From: Croceibacterium aestuarii
Lineage (GTDB): Bacteria > Pseudomonadota > Alphaproteobacteria > Sphingomonadales > Sphingomonadaceae
Direction of reading: 5' to 3'
NCBI RefSeq assembly: GCF_030657335.1
Contig: NZ_CP131039.1
Coordinates: 62,001-126,000, forward strand
DNA: 64,000 bases
Shown here piece by piece: positions 49,591-58,519 of the stretch. Positions within the stretch are counted from its first letter, which is position 1. The number at the start of each line of letters is the position of its first letter. The notes beneath the pieces are model-generated. The model was not told where the DNA came from. It ran no database searches and saw nothing but the letters and a program-made list of their open reading frames with translations. Position numbers and translations under genes: made by a program.

Positions 49591-50010
49591 GCGTCTGCGA
49601 AGCGCATCCAGCGCGGTGTCATCTAAATGTAGGAAATCCCGCGATTCGCGCGGGCTTAGCTTGCAACCCTTTGATATTTCATGCTTTCAACGCGAGGCTG
49701 CGGGGTAGCGGACTGTCAAGATGGATTAATTTTGTTTTTTTCCCCCGCGAGACTTGCCGATCAGACGAAGTCGTTTTTAAGACAGCAACTCAGGTCGCAC
49801 GACTCTTCTGTCACGGCCTTTACATCGAGACGATGAAGCGTGCGCGCCGGCCCATTGGGACGACTCTGGCGGATGGCGGAGCCATGCCGGCGCGACAAAT
49901 GGCGGTGGGGGAAATGCAATGCTCTTCGCAATGGGGTGGGTTCGATGATTCGAAGAAGCGCGCAGGCGGGTCGTATCGGGGCGTCAGGTCAAAACGAAAT
50001 CGAGGGTAAG
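49591..50010. other. 420-base dnaA upstream region
   Basis: The region between the rpsT terminator and dnaA contains a small hairpin, cccgcg-attcg-cgcggg (49638-49654), and AT-rich patches at about 49660-49690 and 49725-49745 that could carry the dnaA promoter. I see no ttatccaca-type DnaA boxes or repeats, so it does not look like the replication origin. An open frame (49671-50009) crosses it but has no homology or coding character that I can see. Confidence 0.6.
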
Positions 50011-51420
50011 ATGGAAGACCAGGAAGCGTTGGACCTGGCCGCCGACTGGGCGGATATTTCTCAGGGCTTGCGCAAGGATCTTGGTCACCAGCTGCACAGC
50101 CAGTGGATCAAGCCGATCCAGCTCGGCACGTTCTGCAAGGACTCCGGCACGCTGAACCTGTTCCTGCCGACCGAGTTTTCGGCCAATTGGGTTCAGGACC
50201 GTTTTCACGACCGGCTCTCGCTGGCTTGGAAAATCGCCCGCAGCGAAGTGCGCCACGTCAAGATTCAGGTCCACCCGGGCCGCCGCAAGCTCGCCGACAT
50301 CGACCTGCGCGGCAACGACGGCTTCGGCCGCCGCGCGGCCAACGACGCCTTGCCTGGCATGGCCATGGCCTCGATCGGCGAGCACGGGTTCACCAGCTCG
50401 GTCGGCCTCGACCCCTCGCTGACCTTCGCCGCCTTCGTCACCGGCACAACCAACGTTCTGGCGTTCAATGCCGCCGAGCGCATGGCGAAGGTCGAGCAGC
50501 CGCAATTTTCGCCGCTCTACCTCAAGGCTGCGACCGGCCAGGGCAAGACCCACTTGATGCACGCCATTGGCCACAGCTACCTGCAGGCGCACCCGCGGGC
50601 GCGGATCTTCTATTGCAGCGCCGAGCGCTTCATGATCGAGTTCGTCCAGGCGCTGCGCTCCAACGAAATGATGGAGTTCAAGGCCCGGCTGCGCGCCTTC
50701 GACCTGCTGCTGGTCGACGACATCCAGTTCATCATCGGCAAGGCCGCTGCGCAGGAAGAGCTGCTCTACACGATCGACGCGCTGCTCGCCGAAGGCAAGC
50801 GGCTGGTGTTCGCCGCCGACCGCGCGCCGCAGGCGCTCGACGGAGTCGAACCGCGGCTGCTTTCGCGGCTGTCGATGGGCCTCGTCGCCGACATCCAGCC
50901 GGCGGACATCGAACTGCGCCGCTCGATCCTCGAATCCAAGCTCGCGCGGTTCGCGCCGCTGTCGGTCCCGGCCGACGTGATCGAATTCCTGGCCCGGACC
51001 ATCAACCGCAACGTGCGCGAACTGGTCGGCGGCCTCAACAAGCTGATCGCCTATGCCCAGCTGACCGGGCAGGAAGTCTCGCTCCAGCTCGCCGAAGAGC
51101 AGCTCACCGACATCCTCTCGGCCAATCGCCGGCGCATCACCATCGACGAGATTCAGCGCACCGTGTGCCAGTTCTACCGCGTCGACCGTTCGGAAATGTC
51201 GAGCAAGCGCCGGGCCCGCGCCGTCGTCCGCCCGCGACAGGTGGCGATGTACCTCTCCAAGGTGCTGACCCCGCGCAGCTACCCCGAGATCGGGCGCAAG
51301 TTCGGCGGGCGCGATCACTCGACGGTGATCCACGCGGTGCGGCTCATCGAGGACCTGAGGAAGCGCGACGCCGACATGGACGGCGACGTGCGCAGCCTGC
51401 TCCGGCAGCTGGAGAGCTAG
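50011..51420 (+). CDS. dnaA: chromosomal replication initiator DnaA
   Basis: A 469-residue AAA+ protein that opens the replication origin. Domain I is N-terminal. Domain III has a Walker A-like 'KAATGQGKTHLMHAIG', in which the first glycine of the classical motif is alanine, and Walker B 'LLLVDDIQFI'. Domain IV ends with the DnaA signature 'FGGRDHSTVIHAVRLIEDL'. The ATG at 50011 follows gagggtaag; an upstream in-frame extension to 49840 lacks domain I-like sequence. The gene stands apart from dnaN and recF here, as is common in alphaproteobacteria. Confidence 0.96.
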   Translation: MEDQEALDLAADWADISQGLRKDLGHQLHSQWIKPIQLGTFCKDSGTLNLFLPTEFSANWVQDRFHDRLSLAWKIARSEVRHVKIQVHPGRRKLADIDLRGNDGFGRRAANDALPGMAMASIGEHGFTSSVGLDPSLTFAAFVTGTTNVLAFNAAERMAKVEQPQFSPLYLKAATGQGKTHLMHAIGHSYLQAHPRARIFYCSAERFMIEFVQALRSNEMMEFKARLRAFDLLLVDDIQFIIGKAAAQEELLYTIDALLAEGKRLVFAADRAPQALDGVEPRLLSRLSMGLVADIQPADIELRRSILESKLARFAPLSVPADVIEFLARTINRNVRELVGGLNKLIAYAQLTGQEVSLQLAEEQLTDILSANRRRITIDEIQRTVCQFYRVDRSEMSSKRRARAVVRPRQVAMYLSKVLTPRSYPEIGRKFGGRDHSTVIHAVRLIEDLRKRDADMDGDVRSLLRQLES

Positions 51421-51453
51421 CTCTCGCTCCACTGCCGGCGAACCTCTGTTCGG

Positions 51454-51472
51454 CAGGGCTGACACAGCCCTG
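51454..51472. other. hairpin after dnaA
   Basis: A perfect 7-bp stem cagggct-gacac-agccctg lies 33 bases after the dnaA stop without a T-run. It may be a weak or rho-assisted terminator. Confidence 0.45.
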
Positions 51473-51508
51473 TCGACAGCAATTCCACATGGTGCCAACA
51501 GACTATCC

Positions 51509-52276
51509 ATGGCCCTGTCTCCCGACCGTCTCGATCGCTTTGCACGGCACATCGTGCTGCCCGAGGTCGGCGGCGCCGGCCAGGCTGCACTGGCCGCTTC
51601 GCACGCGGTGCTGGTAGGGATCGGGGGGATCGGCAGCCCCGCCCTTCAGTATCTTGCCGGGGCGGGAATCGGCCGGCTCACGCTGATCGACGACGACCGG
51701 ATCGACGCCAGCAACCTCCAGCGCCAAACGCTGTTCGCCGAAGCCGACATCGGGCATCTCAAGGCCGAGCGTGCAGAGGCCTGGCTCGATCGCTTCGACC
51801 CGCAGATCGCGGTGCAGGCGGCCGCGATCCGCATCGATTCCGCCACTGCCGGCCCGCTGATTGCCGGGGCCGACCTCGTGCTCGACGGCTGCGACAACTT
51901 CGCCACCCGGCTCGCGGTGTCCGACGCGTGCGTGGCGGCGGGCGTCCCGCTGCTCTCGGCCGCCGTAGGACGTTTCCAGGGTCAGGTCGGCGCCTTTGCC
52001 GGCCATCTGCCCGACGAGGCGTGCTACCGCTGTTTCGTAGGCGATGCCTTCGATGCCGAGGACTGCGACACCTGTGCCGAGGACGGCATGCTCGGGGCGA
52101 TGGCTGGGTGGACCGGCACGTTCGCCGCGCTTCAGGCGATTCGAGTGCTGCTCGGTGCCGGCGGGGGGATGGGAGAGCCGCTGTGGAGCCGCCTGCACAT
52201 TCTCGATGGCCTCACGCCAGGCATGCGAACGATGCGCATCGCCAAGGACTGCGAGTGTCGCGGCTGTAGCGGTTGA
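51509..52276 (+). CDS. ThiF/MoeB-family adenylyltransferase
   Basis: A 255-residue E1-like enzyme that adenylates the C-terminal glycine of a small ubiquitin-like sulfur carrier (MoaD or ThiS type). Visible are 'YARHIVLPEVG'-type 'FARHIVLPEVGGAGQ', the nucleotide motif 'VLVGIGGIGSPALQYLAGAG', 'DDDRIDASNLQRQTLF' with the conserved Asp, Asn and Arg, and the two zinc cysteine pairs 'CYRCF' and 'CECRGC'. A cysteine in 'CDTCAEDGMLG' matches the ThiF/MoeB crossover loop. No rhodanese domain is fused. It serves molybdopterin or thiamine sulfur transfer; which one is not clear. Confidence 0.88.
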   Translation: MALSPDRLDRFARHIVLPEVGGAGQAALAASHAVLVGIGGIGSPALQYLAGAGIGRLTLIDDDRIDASNLQRQTLFAEADIGHLKAERAEAWLDRFDPQIAVQAAAIRIDSATAGPLIAGADLVLDGCDNFATRLAVSDACVAAGVPLLSAAVGRFQGQVGAFAGHLPDEACYRCFVGDAFDAEDCDTCAEDGMLGAMAGWTGTFAALQAIRVLLGAGGGMGEPLWSRLHILDGLTPGMRTMRIAKDCECRGCSG

Positions 52277-52417
52277 GGGCTCAGTCCGTGTGGAAATCGC
52301 ACGCTCAGGGCCGGGCGACAGCCACTTTGAGAACTCCGTGGAATCCGTGCATTCGAGGCTGGCAATATGCTTCAAATGCACGCTAGGGAGCCCGGACCGA
52401 AATAGGGATAATGGGTC

Positions 52418-52567
52418 GTGTCCAAGCGTATTCCGATGAGTCATGAAGGGCGTCTGCGCTACGCCCGAAAACAGCGGACCATGAAGAAATTGGGGAAGGC
52501 ACTCGTCCTCACACTCTTCCTGGTCGCAATCGCGCTTGCCTATGTTGCCATCGAGCTCGGTTACTGA
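52418..52567 (+). CDS. small membrane peptide, 49 residues
   Basis: A short frame starting at GTG (52418), with an in-frame ATG at 52436 that would give 43 residues. It encodes a strongly basic N-terminus ('SHEGRLRYARKQRTMKK') followed by one transmembrane helix ('ALVLTLFLVAIALAYVAIEL') and ends two residues after it. The positive-inside charge pattern is that of a real single-pass inner-membrane micro-protein. It lies in what otherwise would be a 400-base gap between the ThiF-like gene and the HNH gene, and reads in the same direction as both. Function unknown. Confidence 0.5.
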   Translation: MSKRIPMSHEGRLRYARKQRTMKKLGKALVLTLFLVAIALAYVAIELGY

Positions 52568-52678
52568 CCGCACGCGCCCGTGATGCGCCCGCAAGCAGAG
52601 CCAGGCGCCGCGCGTATGGCCATACCGGCTCTCCCGCTCTAACGCGCGCTCTCAGGCTCGGGCAATTGAGGGGGACGC

Positions 52679-53017
52679 ATGGCGCGAAAGCATCCGAAAC
52701 ACGTTGGCTTCGAGGACTCGCGCGCCGAGGCCGAAGAGCCGCCGGTCGCGGCGCCGTGCTGGCTTTGCGGCCGTCAGCTTGGCGAGACCATCGTCTGGCA
52801 TCATCCCGTGCCCAAGAGCCGCGGCGGGCACGACGTCGTGCCGATGCACCCGATCTGCCAGCAGGCGCTGATCGCCAACTTCACCAATGCGGAGCTGCAG
52901 CGCCACGGCATGGACGTGCAGAGCCTGCTGGATAATCCGGCCGTGCGCAAATTCGTCGACTGGGTCGCGAAAAAAGACCCCGATTTCAGCGCCGGAACGG
53001 CCAAGAAGCGCCGCTGA
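52679..53017 (+). CDS. small HNH-type nuclease-like protein
   Basis: A 112-residue protein with one zinc-binding HNH-like core: a cysteine pair in 'CWLCGRQLGE', the double histidine in 'VWHHPVPKSRGGH', and 'MHPICQQALIA' supplying the last ligands. This matches the compact HNH fold, but the final H/N of the catalytic triad is less certain, so it may be only a DNA- or RNA-binding zinc protein. It is convergent with the secreted gene that follows. No partner system such as a methylase is nearby. Confidence 0.75.
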   Translation: MARKHPKHVGFEDSRAEAEEPPVAAPCWLCGRQLGETIVWHHPVPKSRGGHDVVPMHPICQQALIANFTNAELQRHGMDVQSLLDNPAVRKFVDWVAKKDPDFSAGTAKKRR

Positions 53018-53038
53018 GCCGGCCGCCCGGGCCGAAGC

Positions 53039-53800
53039 CTATTCGCCGACCGGCGCCGGTGCGTTCGCCCCTTGGTATTCGAGCGCGAAGGTCGGATCGC
53101 ATTCGTACGGATAGATGTAGTCGTGGCCGCGCTCCCAGCGAATGAAGCGGGCGCCGGTGTTCTCCAGCATCTCGGGATCCTCGAACCACTGGCTCGCCTC
53201 GAGCGCCTTGCCGTCGGCGGACAGGCGGTAGCGCTCGACCATGTGTGCCTGATCGGAGTGATTGAGACCGTTGTTGGTGATCGTCGACGGCGCAAGATGG
53301 GTGGTGTCGATCACCAGCTCGTCGCCCTCCCAGTGACCGATCGAATCGCCCATCTTGGTATGCGGCGCATCCTCCGGCAGATGCCCCCGTCCATCGGTGT
53401 AGATCAGCCGGTACTGGTCGTAATATTCGTACTTGAACACCAGCAGCCCGGGCGCCTCGATGATCTGGAATGGAAACGGACCTTGCACCGTGTACATGAT
53501 CGACTGCGGCTGGCAGACGCGGGCGATGGTCATCTCGTCGGTCGGCTGCCAGTCCCTGGCAACGTCCAGCGCCTTTTGGGTCAGCTTGAGCCCCCCGTAG
53601 ACGCCGCGCGGGAACTCGGCCGCACCCGTATCGTCCAGCACGACCGCATCCGCCGGCAACTTGGCCTTGAGGTCCTCAGGCATCGGATAGCCGCGAAACG
53701 GCGCGCTCCAGTAGCCCGAGAGGTCGGGATGCTTCGCCTCCTCGGAGGCGGCAGGGGCAGCAATGACGGCAGCGACGGCAAACGCGAAAGCGAACCGCAT
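53039..53800 (-). CDS. secreted protein of the 'PDLSGYW' family, unknown function
   Basis: A 253-residue exported protein. The signal peptide is residues 1-19, followed by 'KHPDLSGYWSAPFRGYPMP'. The C-terminal half holds 'IGHWEGDELVIDTTHLAP' and 'QAHMVERYRLSADGKAL', patterns that recur in the secreted protein at 7831-8814. A beta-rich, lipocalin-like fold is likely. Its ATG overlaps the stop of the upstream DUF6152 gene by one base (TGATG). Such pairs are frequent in sphingomonads but have no established function. Confidence 0.75.
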   Translation of the reverse strand: MRFAFAFAVAAVIAAPAASEEAKHPDLSGYWSAPFRGYPMPEDLKAKLPADAVVLDDTGAAEFPRGVYGGLKLTQKALDVARDWQPTDEMTIARVCQPQSIMYTVQGPFPFQIIEAPGLLVFKYEYYDQYRLIYTDGRGHLPEDAPHTKMGDSIGHWEGDELVIDTTHLAPSTITNNGLNHSDQAHMVERYRLSADGKALEASQWFEDPEMLENTGARFIRWERGHDYIYPYECDPTFALEYQGANAPAPVGE

Positions 53801-54189
53801 CAGCTCTGGTCCTGCCGGCCGAACGGCGCCGTGCCGATCGACTTGCCGGCGGCGTCCTTCACGCCCTGCAACCGCATATAGGGCGTGCCGTCGCGCGAAG
53901 GCCAACCGGTGATGGTGATCGTATCGCCCGGCTTGATGATATTGCGCGTCCAACCGCGCCGGACGAGGATCACCGGCGCGTTGGTCTCCGCGCGCCAGTG
54001 CTCGACGCTGCCGTCCGGCTTCTTGACGTCGAGCGCTATCGTCCCGTGCGGATTGGTGAACCGGAAGGCGGTGACAACTCCGGTCACCGTCACATTCTTG
54101 TCCGGGTCGAAAAACACCGCGAAGGAATGGTGCGCCGCTGCCGCACCCGACAGGACCAGCGCCGCAAGCCCAACCAAAAGTCGTTTCAC
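53800..54189 (-). CDS. DUF6152 periplasmic protein
   Basis: A 129-residue protein starting at GTG (54189) after gggagagg. A signal peptide (residues 1-20) is cleaved before 'AHHSFAVFFDPDKNVTVTG', the DUF6152 hallmark, in which two adjacent histidines may bind metal. The rest ('PGDTITITGWPSRDGTPYMR') resembles an OB-fold barrel. It is the first gene of a two-gene operon with the secreted protein downstream. The function is unknown. Confidence 0.82.
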   Translation of the reverse strand: MKRLLVGLAALVLSGAAAAHHSFAVFFDPDKNVTVTGVVTAFRFTNPHGTIALDVKKPDGSVEHWRAETNAPVILVRRGWTRNIIKPGDTITITGWPSRDGTPYMRLQGVKDAAGKSIGTAPFGRQDQS

Positions 54190-54427
54190 CCAAACCTCTC
54201 CCGAATTTGATTTCGGCAATATTACCACATTGTGGGACTAATCAAGCTCGATGAACGCACTCCGAACTGAAAAGCTCTGAGCTGCCGCCACGAGGTCGTC
54301 GCCCGCCGCAGGCGGGGAAGCCGTCAGGTGCGCCCCGAGCAGGGCTAGCGCCTGCCGCGAACAGGCGTTCAGCCTCGACAGCATCGGGCTGAATGCCTAG
54401 GGCACCGACGGAGGAGGACGAGCGCGC

Positions 54428-55090
54428 ATGAAGCTCATCATCGGCAACAAGAATTATTCCAGCTGGTCGCTGCGCGGCTGGCTCGCGGCCAAGCAGTCGG
54501 GCCTGCATTTCGAGGAGCTGACGGTCCATATCGACGGCGACGACTGGCAGGCAATGAAGCGCGAAGGCGGCGAATTCCAGCCCAGCGCGGGCAAGGTCCC
54601 GGTCCTGTGGGACGGCGAGGTCGTGGTGTGGGACAGCCTGGCGATCCTCGAATATCTGGGCGACAAGGTGGGGCGCGACCGCTTCTGGCCCAAGGACGAC
54701 GAGGCGCGCGGCATGGCCCGGGCCTGCGTCGCGGAGATGCACAGTTCCTACATGGCGCTACGCCGCGAATGCCCCATGAACATCCGCCGCCGCATCGAAG
54801 GCCACACGATCAGCGACGAGGCACGGCACGACATCGTGCGCATCCTGCAGCTGTGGGCCGAGGCGCGGGCGCGCTTCGGCAAGGGCGGGCCGTTCCTGTT
54901 CGGCACCTTCGGCGCCGCTGACGTCTTCTACGCCCCGGTGGTCAGCCGCTTCATTACTTATGGACTGCAGGTCCCCGGCTTCGCCCAGGCCTATATGCAG
55001 GCGGTGTGGGAGCACGACTGGCTGCAGCAGTGGGTCGAAGCGGCGCAGAACGAGGAATGGGTTATCCAGAAGTTCGAGAATCCGGCCTGA
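54428..55090 (+). CDS. glutathione S-transferase family protein
   Basis: A 220-residue cytosolic GST. The thioredoxin-fold N-terminal domain starts 'KLIIGNKNYSSWSLRGWLA', with the serine in 'SSWS' as the likely glutathione-activating residue. 'GKVPVLWDGEVVVWDSLAI' is the cis-proline and glutathione-binding segment. The helical C-terminal domain is complete. Many sphingomonad GSTs cleave ether bonds or isomerise aromatic intermediates, but this type ('GNKNYSSWSLR') is a widespread group of unknown substrate. It converges with the cupin gene. Confidence 0.9.
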   Translation: MKLIIGNKNYSSWSLRGWLAAKQSGLHFEELTVHIDGDDWQAMKREGGEFQPSAGKVPVLWDGEVVVWDSLAILEYLGDKVGRDRFWPKDDEARGMARACVAEMHSSYMALRRECPMNIRRRIEGHTISDEARHDIVRILQLWAEARARFGKGGPFLFGTFGAADVFYAPVVSRFITYGLQVPGFAQAYMQAVWEHDWLQQWVEAAQNEEWVIQKFENPA

Positions 55091-55112
55091 CCACACCGCG
55101 CCCGCACGCAAG

Positions 55113-55577
55113 TCAGTCCTTCGGCGGGTAGGGCGTCCCGTCCTTGTGCAGGTAACCGCCCGCGCGATCGAACTTCAAATCGATGTCGGGATATTCGCCG
55201 TGATCCCTCGCCGTGTCGCCCGCGCTGAGCGCGAGCATGACGCAGTCGGCGTCGGACCGGTTCTGCAAGCAATGCCCGTTGCGCTCCCCCTTGGGCCAGG
55301 CAGCGATGTCGCCGGCCCGCATGATCGTCTCGCCCGCGTCCTCGACCAGCACCGCCTCGCCGGAAAGGATCACGACCAGCTCGTCCTCCTCGGCGTGCCA
55401 GTGGCGCTGCGAAGACCAGGCGCCGGGCTTCAACACGACGTGCGCGGCTCCGAGTTCGGTCAGCCCTGCAGCCGGGCGCAGGCGGCGGACCCACCGGCCG
55501 GCCACGTCCTTGTCGTAGGGAGAGGGATAGCCGGTGGCGTTGGTCTGCGCGATGGAGTCGAGATCGAGCTTGGGCAT
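55113..55577 (-). CDS. cupin-domain protein
   Basis: A 154-residue single-domain cupin. Motif 1 is 'SSQRHWHAEEDELVVILSG', giving the metal-binding histidines and glutamate. Motif 2 is 'AWPKGERNGHCLQNRS' with the last histidine. The barrel is flanked by a short N-terminal segment and a C-terminal tail with 'GGYLHKDGTPYPPKD'. It could be a metal-dependent enzyme or a small-molecule binder. It lies between the convergent GST gene and the divergent dapE. Confidence 0.85.
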   Translation of the reverse strand: MPKLDLDSIAQTNATGYPSPYDKDVAGRWVRRLRPAAGLTELGAAHVVLKPGAWSSQRHWHAEEDELVVILSGEAVLVEDAGETIMRAGDIAAWPKGERNGHCLQNRSDADCVMLALSAGDTARDHGEYPDIDLKFDRAGGYLHKDGTPYPPKD

Positions 55578-55625
55578 GACGAGGCGCTCCGGCTGGAAAG
55601 CTGCGGCGCCCTCGTCTAACCCGCG

Positions 55626-56762
55626 ATGATGAACAAGGCCAGCACCGCCCTCGAAGCCGCCAAGGCGCTCATCGCTTGCGAGAGCGTAACGCCGGCGACC
55701 GGCGCGGTGTTCGATACGCTCGAAGGCCTGCTCGCCCCGCTTGGCTTCGAATGCATCCGCTTCGTCAAGGGCGAGGCGCCCGACGGACCCGTCGAGAACT
55801 GCCTCGCCATCCGCCGCGGACCCGAAGGCTCGCGCCACTTCGCCTTCGCCGGGCACCTCGACGTCGTTCCGCCGGGCGAGGGCTGGACCGGCGATCCTTT
55901 CCAACCGGACGTGCGCGGCGATCTGCTTTACGGGCGCGGCGCGGTCGACATGAAGGGCGCGGTCGCCGCGATGGTTGCCGCGGTGGCCGACATCCCTGCC
56001 GATCGCGGCACCGTCAGCCTGATCATTACCGGCGACGAGGAAGGCACCGCGGTCAACGGCACGCGCGCGCTGATCGACCTGATCCGCGAGCGCGGGGAAA
56101 TCCCCGATCTCTGCCTCGTGGGCGAACCGACTTCGGTCAACCGTCTCGGCGACATGATGAAACCGGGCCGCCGCGGCTCGCTCAACGTCTGGCTCGAAGT
56201 CAGCGGAGTGCAGGGCCATGTCGCCTATCCGCACCTCGCCGACAATCCGGTGACCAGGCTGGTGGCCATGCTCGCCGAGCTCGACGCACTGGTGCTCGAC
56301 GAGGGGACCGAGTGGTTCCAGCCCTCCAACCTCGAGATCACCGATCTCGAAGTCGGCAACCCGGCGCACAACGTCATTCCCGGCAAGGCCAAGGCACGCA
56401 TCTCGATACGCTTCAACGACACCCACAGCGGCGAAAGCCTTGCCGAACTGGTCACCGGCATCGCCGCAAGGCACGGCGGCACGGCCAGGCCGGTGATCTC
56501 GGGGGAACCGTTCCTGACCCCGCCTGGGGCCTTCCAGGACATCGTAGCCGCGGCAGTGAAGGCCGAAACGGGGATCGAGCCGGAACCCTCGACCAGCGGG
56601 GGGACCTCGGACGCGCGGTTCCTCAAGGATATCGTCCCCGTGATCGAGTTCGGGCTGGTCAACGCGACCATGCACAAGCTCGACGAGGCGGTGGCGGTCG
56701 AAGATCTCGCGACCGTGGCGCGCATCTATCGCCGCATCGCGCTGGCAGCGCTGGCGCTGTGA
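55626..56762 (+). CDS. dapE: succinyl-diaminopimelate desuccinylase
   Basis: A 378-residue M20-family zinc hydrolase that makes LL-diaminopimelate for lysine and peptidoglycan. Metal ligands and catalytic residues are in 'FAGHLDVVPPGEGW' (His, Asp), 'YGRGAVDMKGAVAAM' (Asp) and 'ITGDEEGTAVNGT' (Glu pair). The C-terminal 'TSGGTSDARFLKD' and 'EFGLVNATMHKLDE' complete the active site. Two adjacent ATGs (55626 and 55629) could start it. dapB is about 2.5 kb away on the other strand. Confidence 0.95.
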   Translation: MMNKASTALEAAKALIACESVTPATGAVFDTLEGLLAPLGFECIRFVKGEAPDGPVENCLAIRRGPEGSRHFAFAGHLDVVPPGEGWTGDPFQPDVRGDLLYGRGAVDMKGAVAAMVAAVADIPADRGTVSLIITGDEEGTAVNGTRALIDLIRERGEIPDLCLVGEPTSVNRLGDMMKPGRRGSLNVWLEVSGVQGHVAYPHLADNPVTRLVAMLAELDALVLDEGTEWFQPSNLEITDLEVGNPAHNVIPGKAKARISIRFNDTHSGESLAELVTGIAARHGGTARPVISGEPFLTPPGAFQDIVAAAVKAETGIEPEPSTSGGTSDARFLKDIVPVIEFGLVNATMHKLDEAVAVEDLATVARIYRRIALAALAL

Positions 56763-56802
56763 GGCTGTCTCTCGCCCGCCGGCAGTTTGAAGTCTGGAGG
56801 AC

Positions 56803-58044
56803 ATGCACGTGAAGACCTGGTTTGCCATCCCGCTATGGAAGCGCGTGATCGCTGCGCTGATCTTCGGGGTCATCGCCGGTATCGTGTGGGGACCGGGTGC
56901 CGAGAGCATCAAGATCGTCGGCGACGTGTTCATCGCTTTCATCAAGATGCTGGTGGTACCGCTGATTCTCCTTTCGATCGTCTCGGGCGTCGCCTCGATC
57001 GGCGACTTGCGCAAGCTCGGCGCCGTCGGCTGGCGAGCGCTGCTGCTGTTCGTCGTCACCAGCCAGTTCGCGGTCTGGCTCGGTCTCGCGCTAGGTTCGG
57101 TCTTCGGTCCCGGCATCGGAGTGGACACCAGTGCCATCGCGGTCGGCCAGCCGCCCGCCCCGAACGAGACGACCTGGCGCGAGATGGTGCTCGGCATGAT
57201 CCCGCAGAGCCCGGTCCAGGTCATGGCCGACGCCAATGTCCTGCCGCTGATCATCTTCGCGCTGCTGGTCGGCATCGGCATCGTCATGGCCGCCGAGGAA
57301 GGCGGCCCGCTTGCCAGGATATTCGATAGCGGCGCGGTGGTGATGCAAAAGGTCACCATCGTGGTGATGGAGCTGACCCCGTTCGGCGTCTTCTCGCTGA
57401 TGGCTTGGGTCGCTGGCACGCTGGGGCACGATGCGCTGTTCGCGCTCGCCAAGCTGGTCGCGCTCAATTACCTCGGCTGCCTGCTGATCATCGGCGTGGT
57501 CTACGTTTCGCTGATCCACTTCGTCTCGAAGCTGCCGGTCACCGACTTTTTCCGCGGCATGGTCGATGCGATGGCCGTGGCCTATTCGACCGCCTCGTCG
57601 AACGCGACGCTGCCGGTGACTCTGCGCTGCACCCAGCGCAACCTCGGCGTCAGGCCGTCGACTTCCAGTTTCATCGTCTCGCTGGGCGCGACGATCAACA
57701 TGGATGGAACGGCGATGTACCTCGGCCTCGCCACGCTGTTCGGCGCGCAGATCTTCGGCGTGTCGCTCGATTTCGGCGACTATGTGATGATCTCGGTCCT
57801 GGCGACGGTCGGCTCGATCGGCGCGGCAGGCATTCCGGGTGCGGGGCTGATCATGATGGCGCTGGTGTTCGGCGCCGTCGGCGTCCCTCTGGAAACCATC
57901 GCTTTCGTCGCCGGGGTCGACCGCATCATGGACATGATGCGCACCGCGACCAACGTCACCGGCGACGGGACGGTCACCGTCACGGTGGCAAGCCTCGTGA
58001 ACGAGATCGACCGCGCGGAAATGATCAGCGCCGACGACGTCTGA
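56803..58044 (+). CDS. dicarboxylate/amino acid:cation symporter (DAACS)
   Basis: A 413-residue glutamate/C4-dicarboxylate transporter with eight helices and two re-entrant hairpins. 'FIKMLVVPLILLSIVSGVAS' is helix 3, 'AYSTASSNATLPVTL' is the serine-rich HP1 hairpin and 'GATINMDGTAMYLG' is the sodium/substrate-binding NMDGT motif. 'GIPGAGLIMMALVF' is HP2. The ATG at 56803 follows ggagg. It probably imports glutamate, aspartate or succinate. Confidence 0.93.
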   Translation: MHVKTWFAIPLWKRVIAALIFGVIAGIVWGPGAESIKIVGDVFIAFIKMLVVPLILLSIVSGVASIGDLRKLGAVGWRALLLFVVTSQFAVWLGLALGSVFGPGIGVDTSAIAVGQPPAPNETTWREMVLGMIPQSPVQVMADANVLPLIIFALLVGIGIVMAAEEGGPLARIFDSGAVVMQKVTIVVMELTPFGVFSLMAWVAGTLGHDALFALAKLVALNYLGCLLIIGVVYVSLIHFVSKLPVTDFFRGMVDAMAVAYSTASSNATLPVTLRCTQRNLGVRPSTSSFIVSLGATINMDGTAMYLGLATLFGAQIFGVSLDFGDYVMISVLATVGSIGAAGIPGAGLIMMALVFGAVGVPLETIAFVAGVDRIMDMMRTATNVTGDGTVTVTVASLVNEIDRAEMISADDV

Positions 58045-58052
58045 AACCGCGC

Positions 58053-58457
58053 TCAGTCGGCGTCGGGCTGGTTGATCTTGACCGGTAGGAACTCGCCGAG
58101 TCCGCACCCGGCGCCTTGCGAGCCGTCCGAATAGAGCACGTGGATGATATCGACGCTGCACAGCCGGCCCGTCGTCGTGCGGTAACCGAATCGCTCTTCG
58201 AAGCCCAGGCTCGGGCAACGGTTGGGCAAGGTGTTGCGGTAGGTGGTGCCGTCGATCATGTGAAAATCGATCGTGTTGTCGTCGAACACCTCGGTGTCGC
58301 GGATGCGGTTCGTCTGCACGCAATTGACCGCTGGCCCGGTGGCGACGATGGCGGGGGCCTTGCTGACGGGGCCGCTACCCGGCTCGGCCTGCGGAGCGCA
58401 GGCGGCCAGCGGAACCGCGGCGGCTGCGGCAATGACGATCCTGGATGAGCGCAGCAT
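58053..58457 (-). CDS. DUF6491 lipoprotein
   Basis: A 134-residue lipoprotein. The signal peptide ends in the lipobox 'AVPLAAC' at about residue 20. The domain has four cysteines and the patterns 'NCVQTNRIRDTEVFDDNTID' and 'YRNTLPNRCPSLGFEERFGY', matching DUF6491. A gaggag site precedes the ATG at 58457. It converges with the DAACS symporter. The function is unknown. Confidence 0.82.
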   Translation of the reverse strand: MLRSSRIVIAAAAAVPLAACAPQAEPGSGPVSKAPAIVATGPAVNCVQTNRIRDTEVFDDNTIDFHMIDGTTYRNTLPNRCPSLGFEERFGYRTTTGRLCSVDIIHVLYSDGSQGAGCGLGEFLPVKINQPDAD

Positions 58458-58519
58458 GGTCGTACTCCTCTCTGCAGGCAAATGCCTCGAACCAAAGACG
58501 GAGTCGATGCGCGCCTGCC

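Noticed and set aside
49671-50009. A 112-codon plus-strand frame ending next to dnaA
   Set aside because: It fills the dnaA leader, has no ribosome binding site that stands out, and its composition does not resemble coding sequence of the neighbours. I treat it as untranslated leader.
49591-51508. Replication origin near dnaA
   Set aside because: No cluster of ttatccaca-type boxes or 13-mer-like repeats was seen on either side of dnaA. In alphaproteobacteria the origin is usually elsewhere.
52679-53017. The HNH protein as part of a restriction or toxin system
   Set aside because: No methyltransferase, specificity, antitoxin or immunity gene lies next to it; neighbours are a ThiF-like gene and unrelated secreted proteins.
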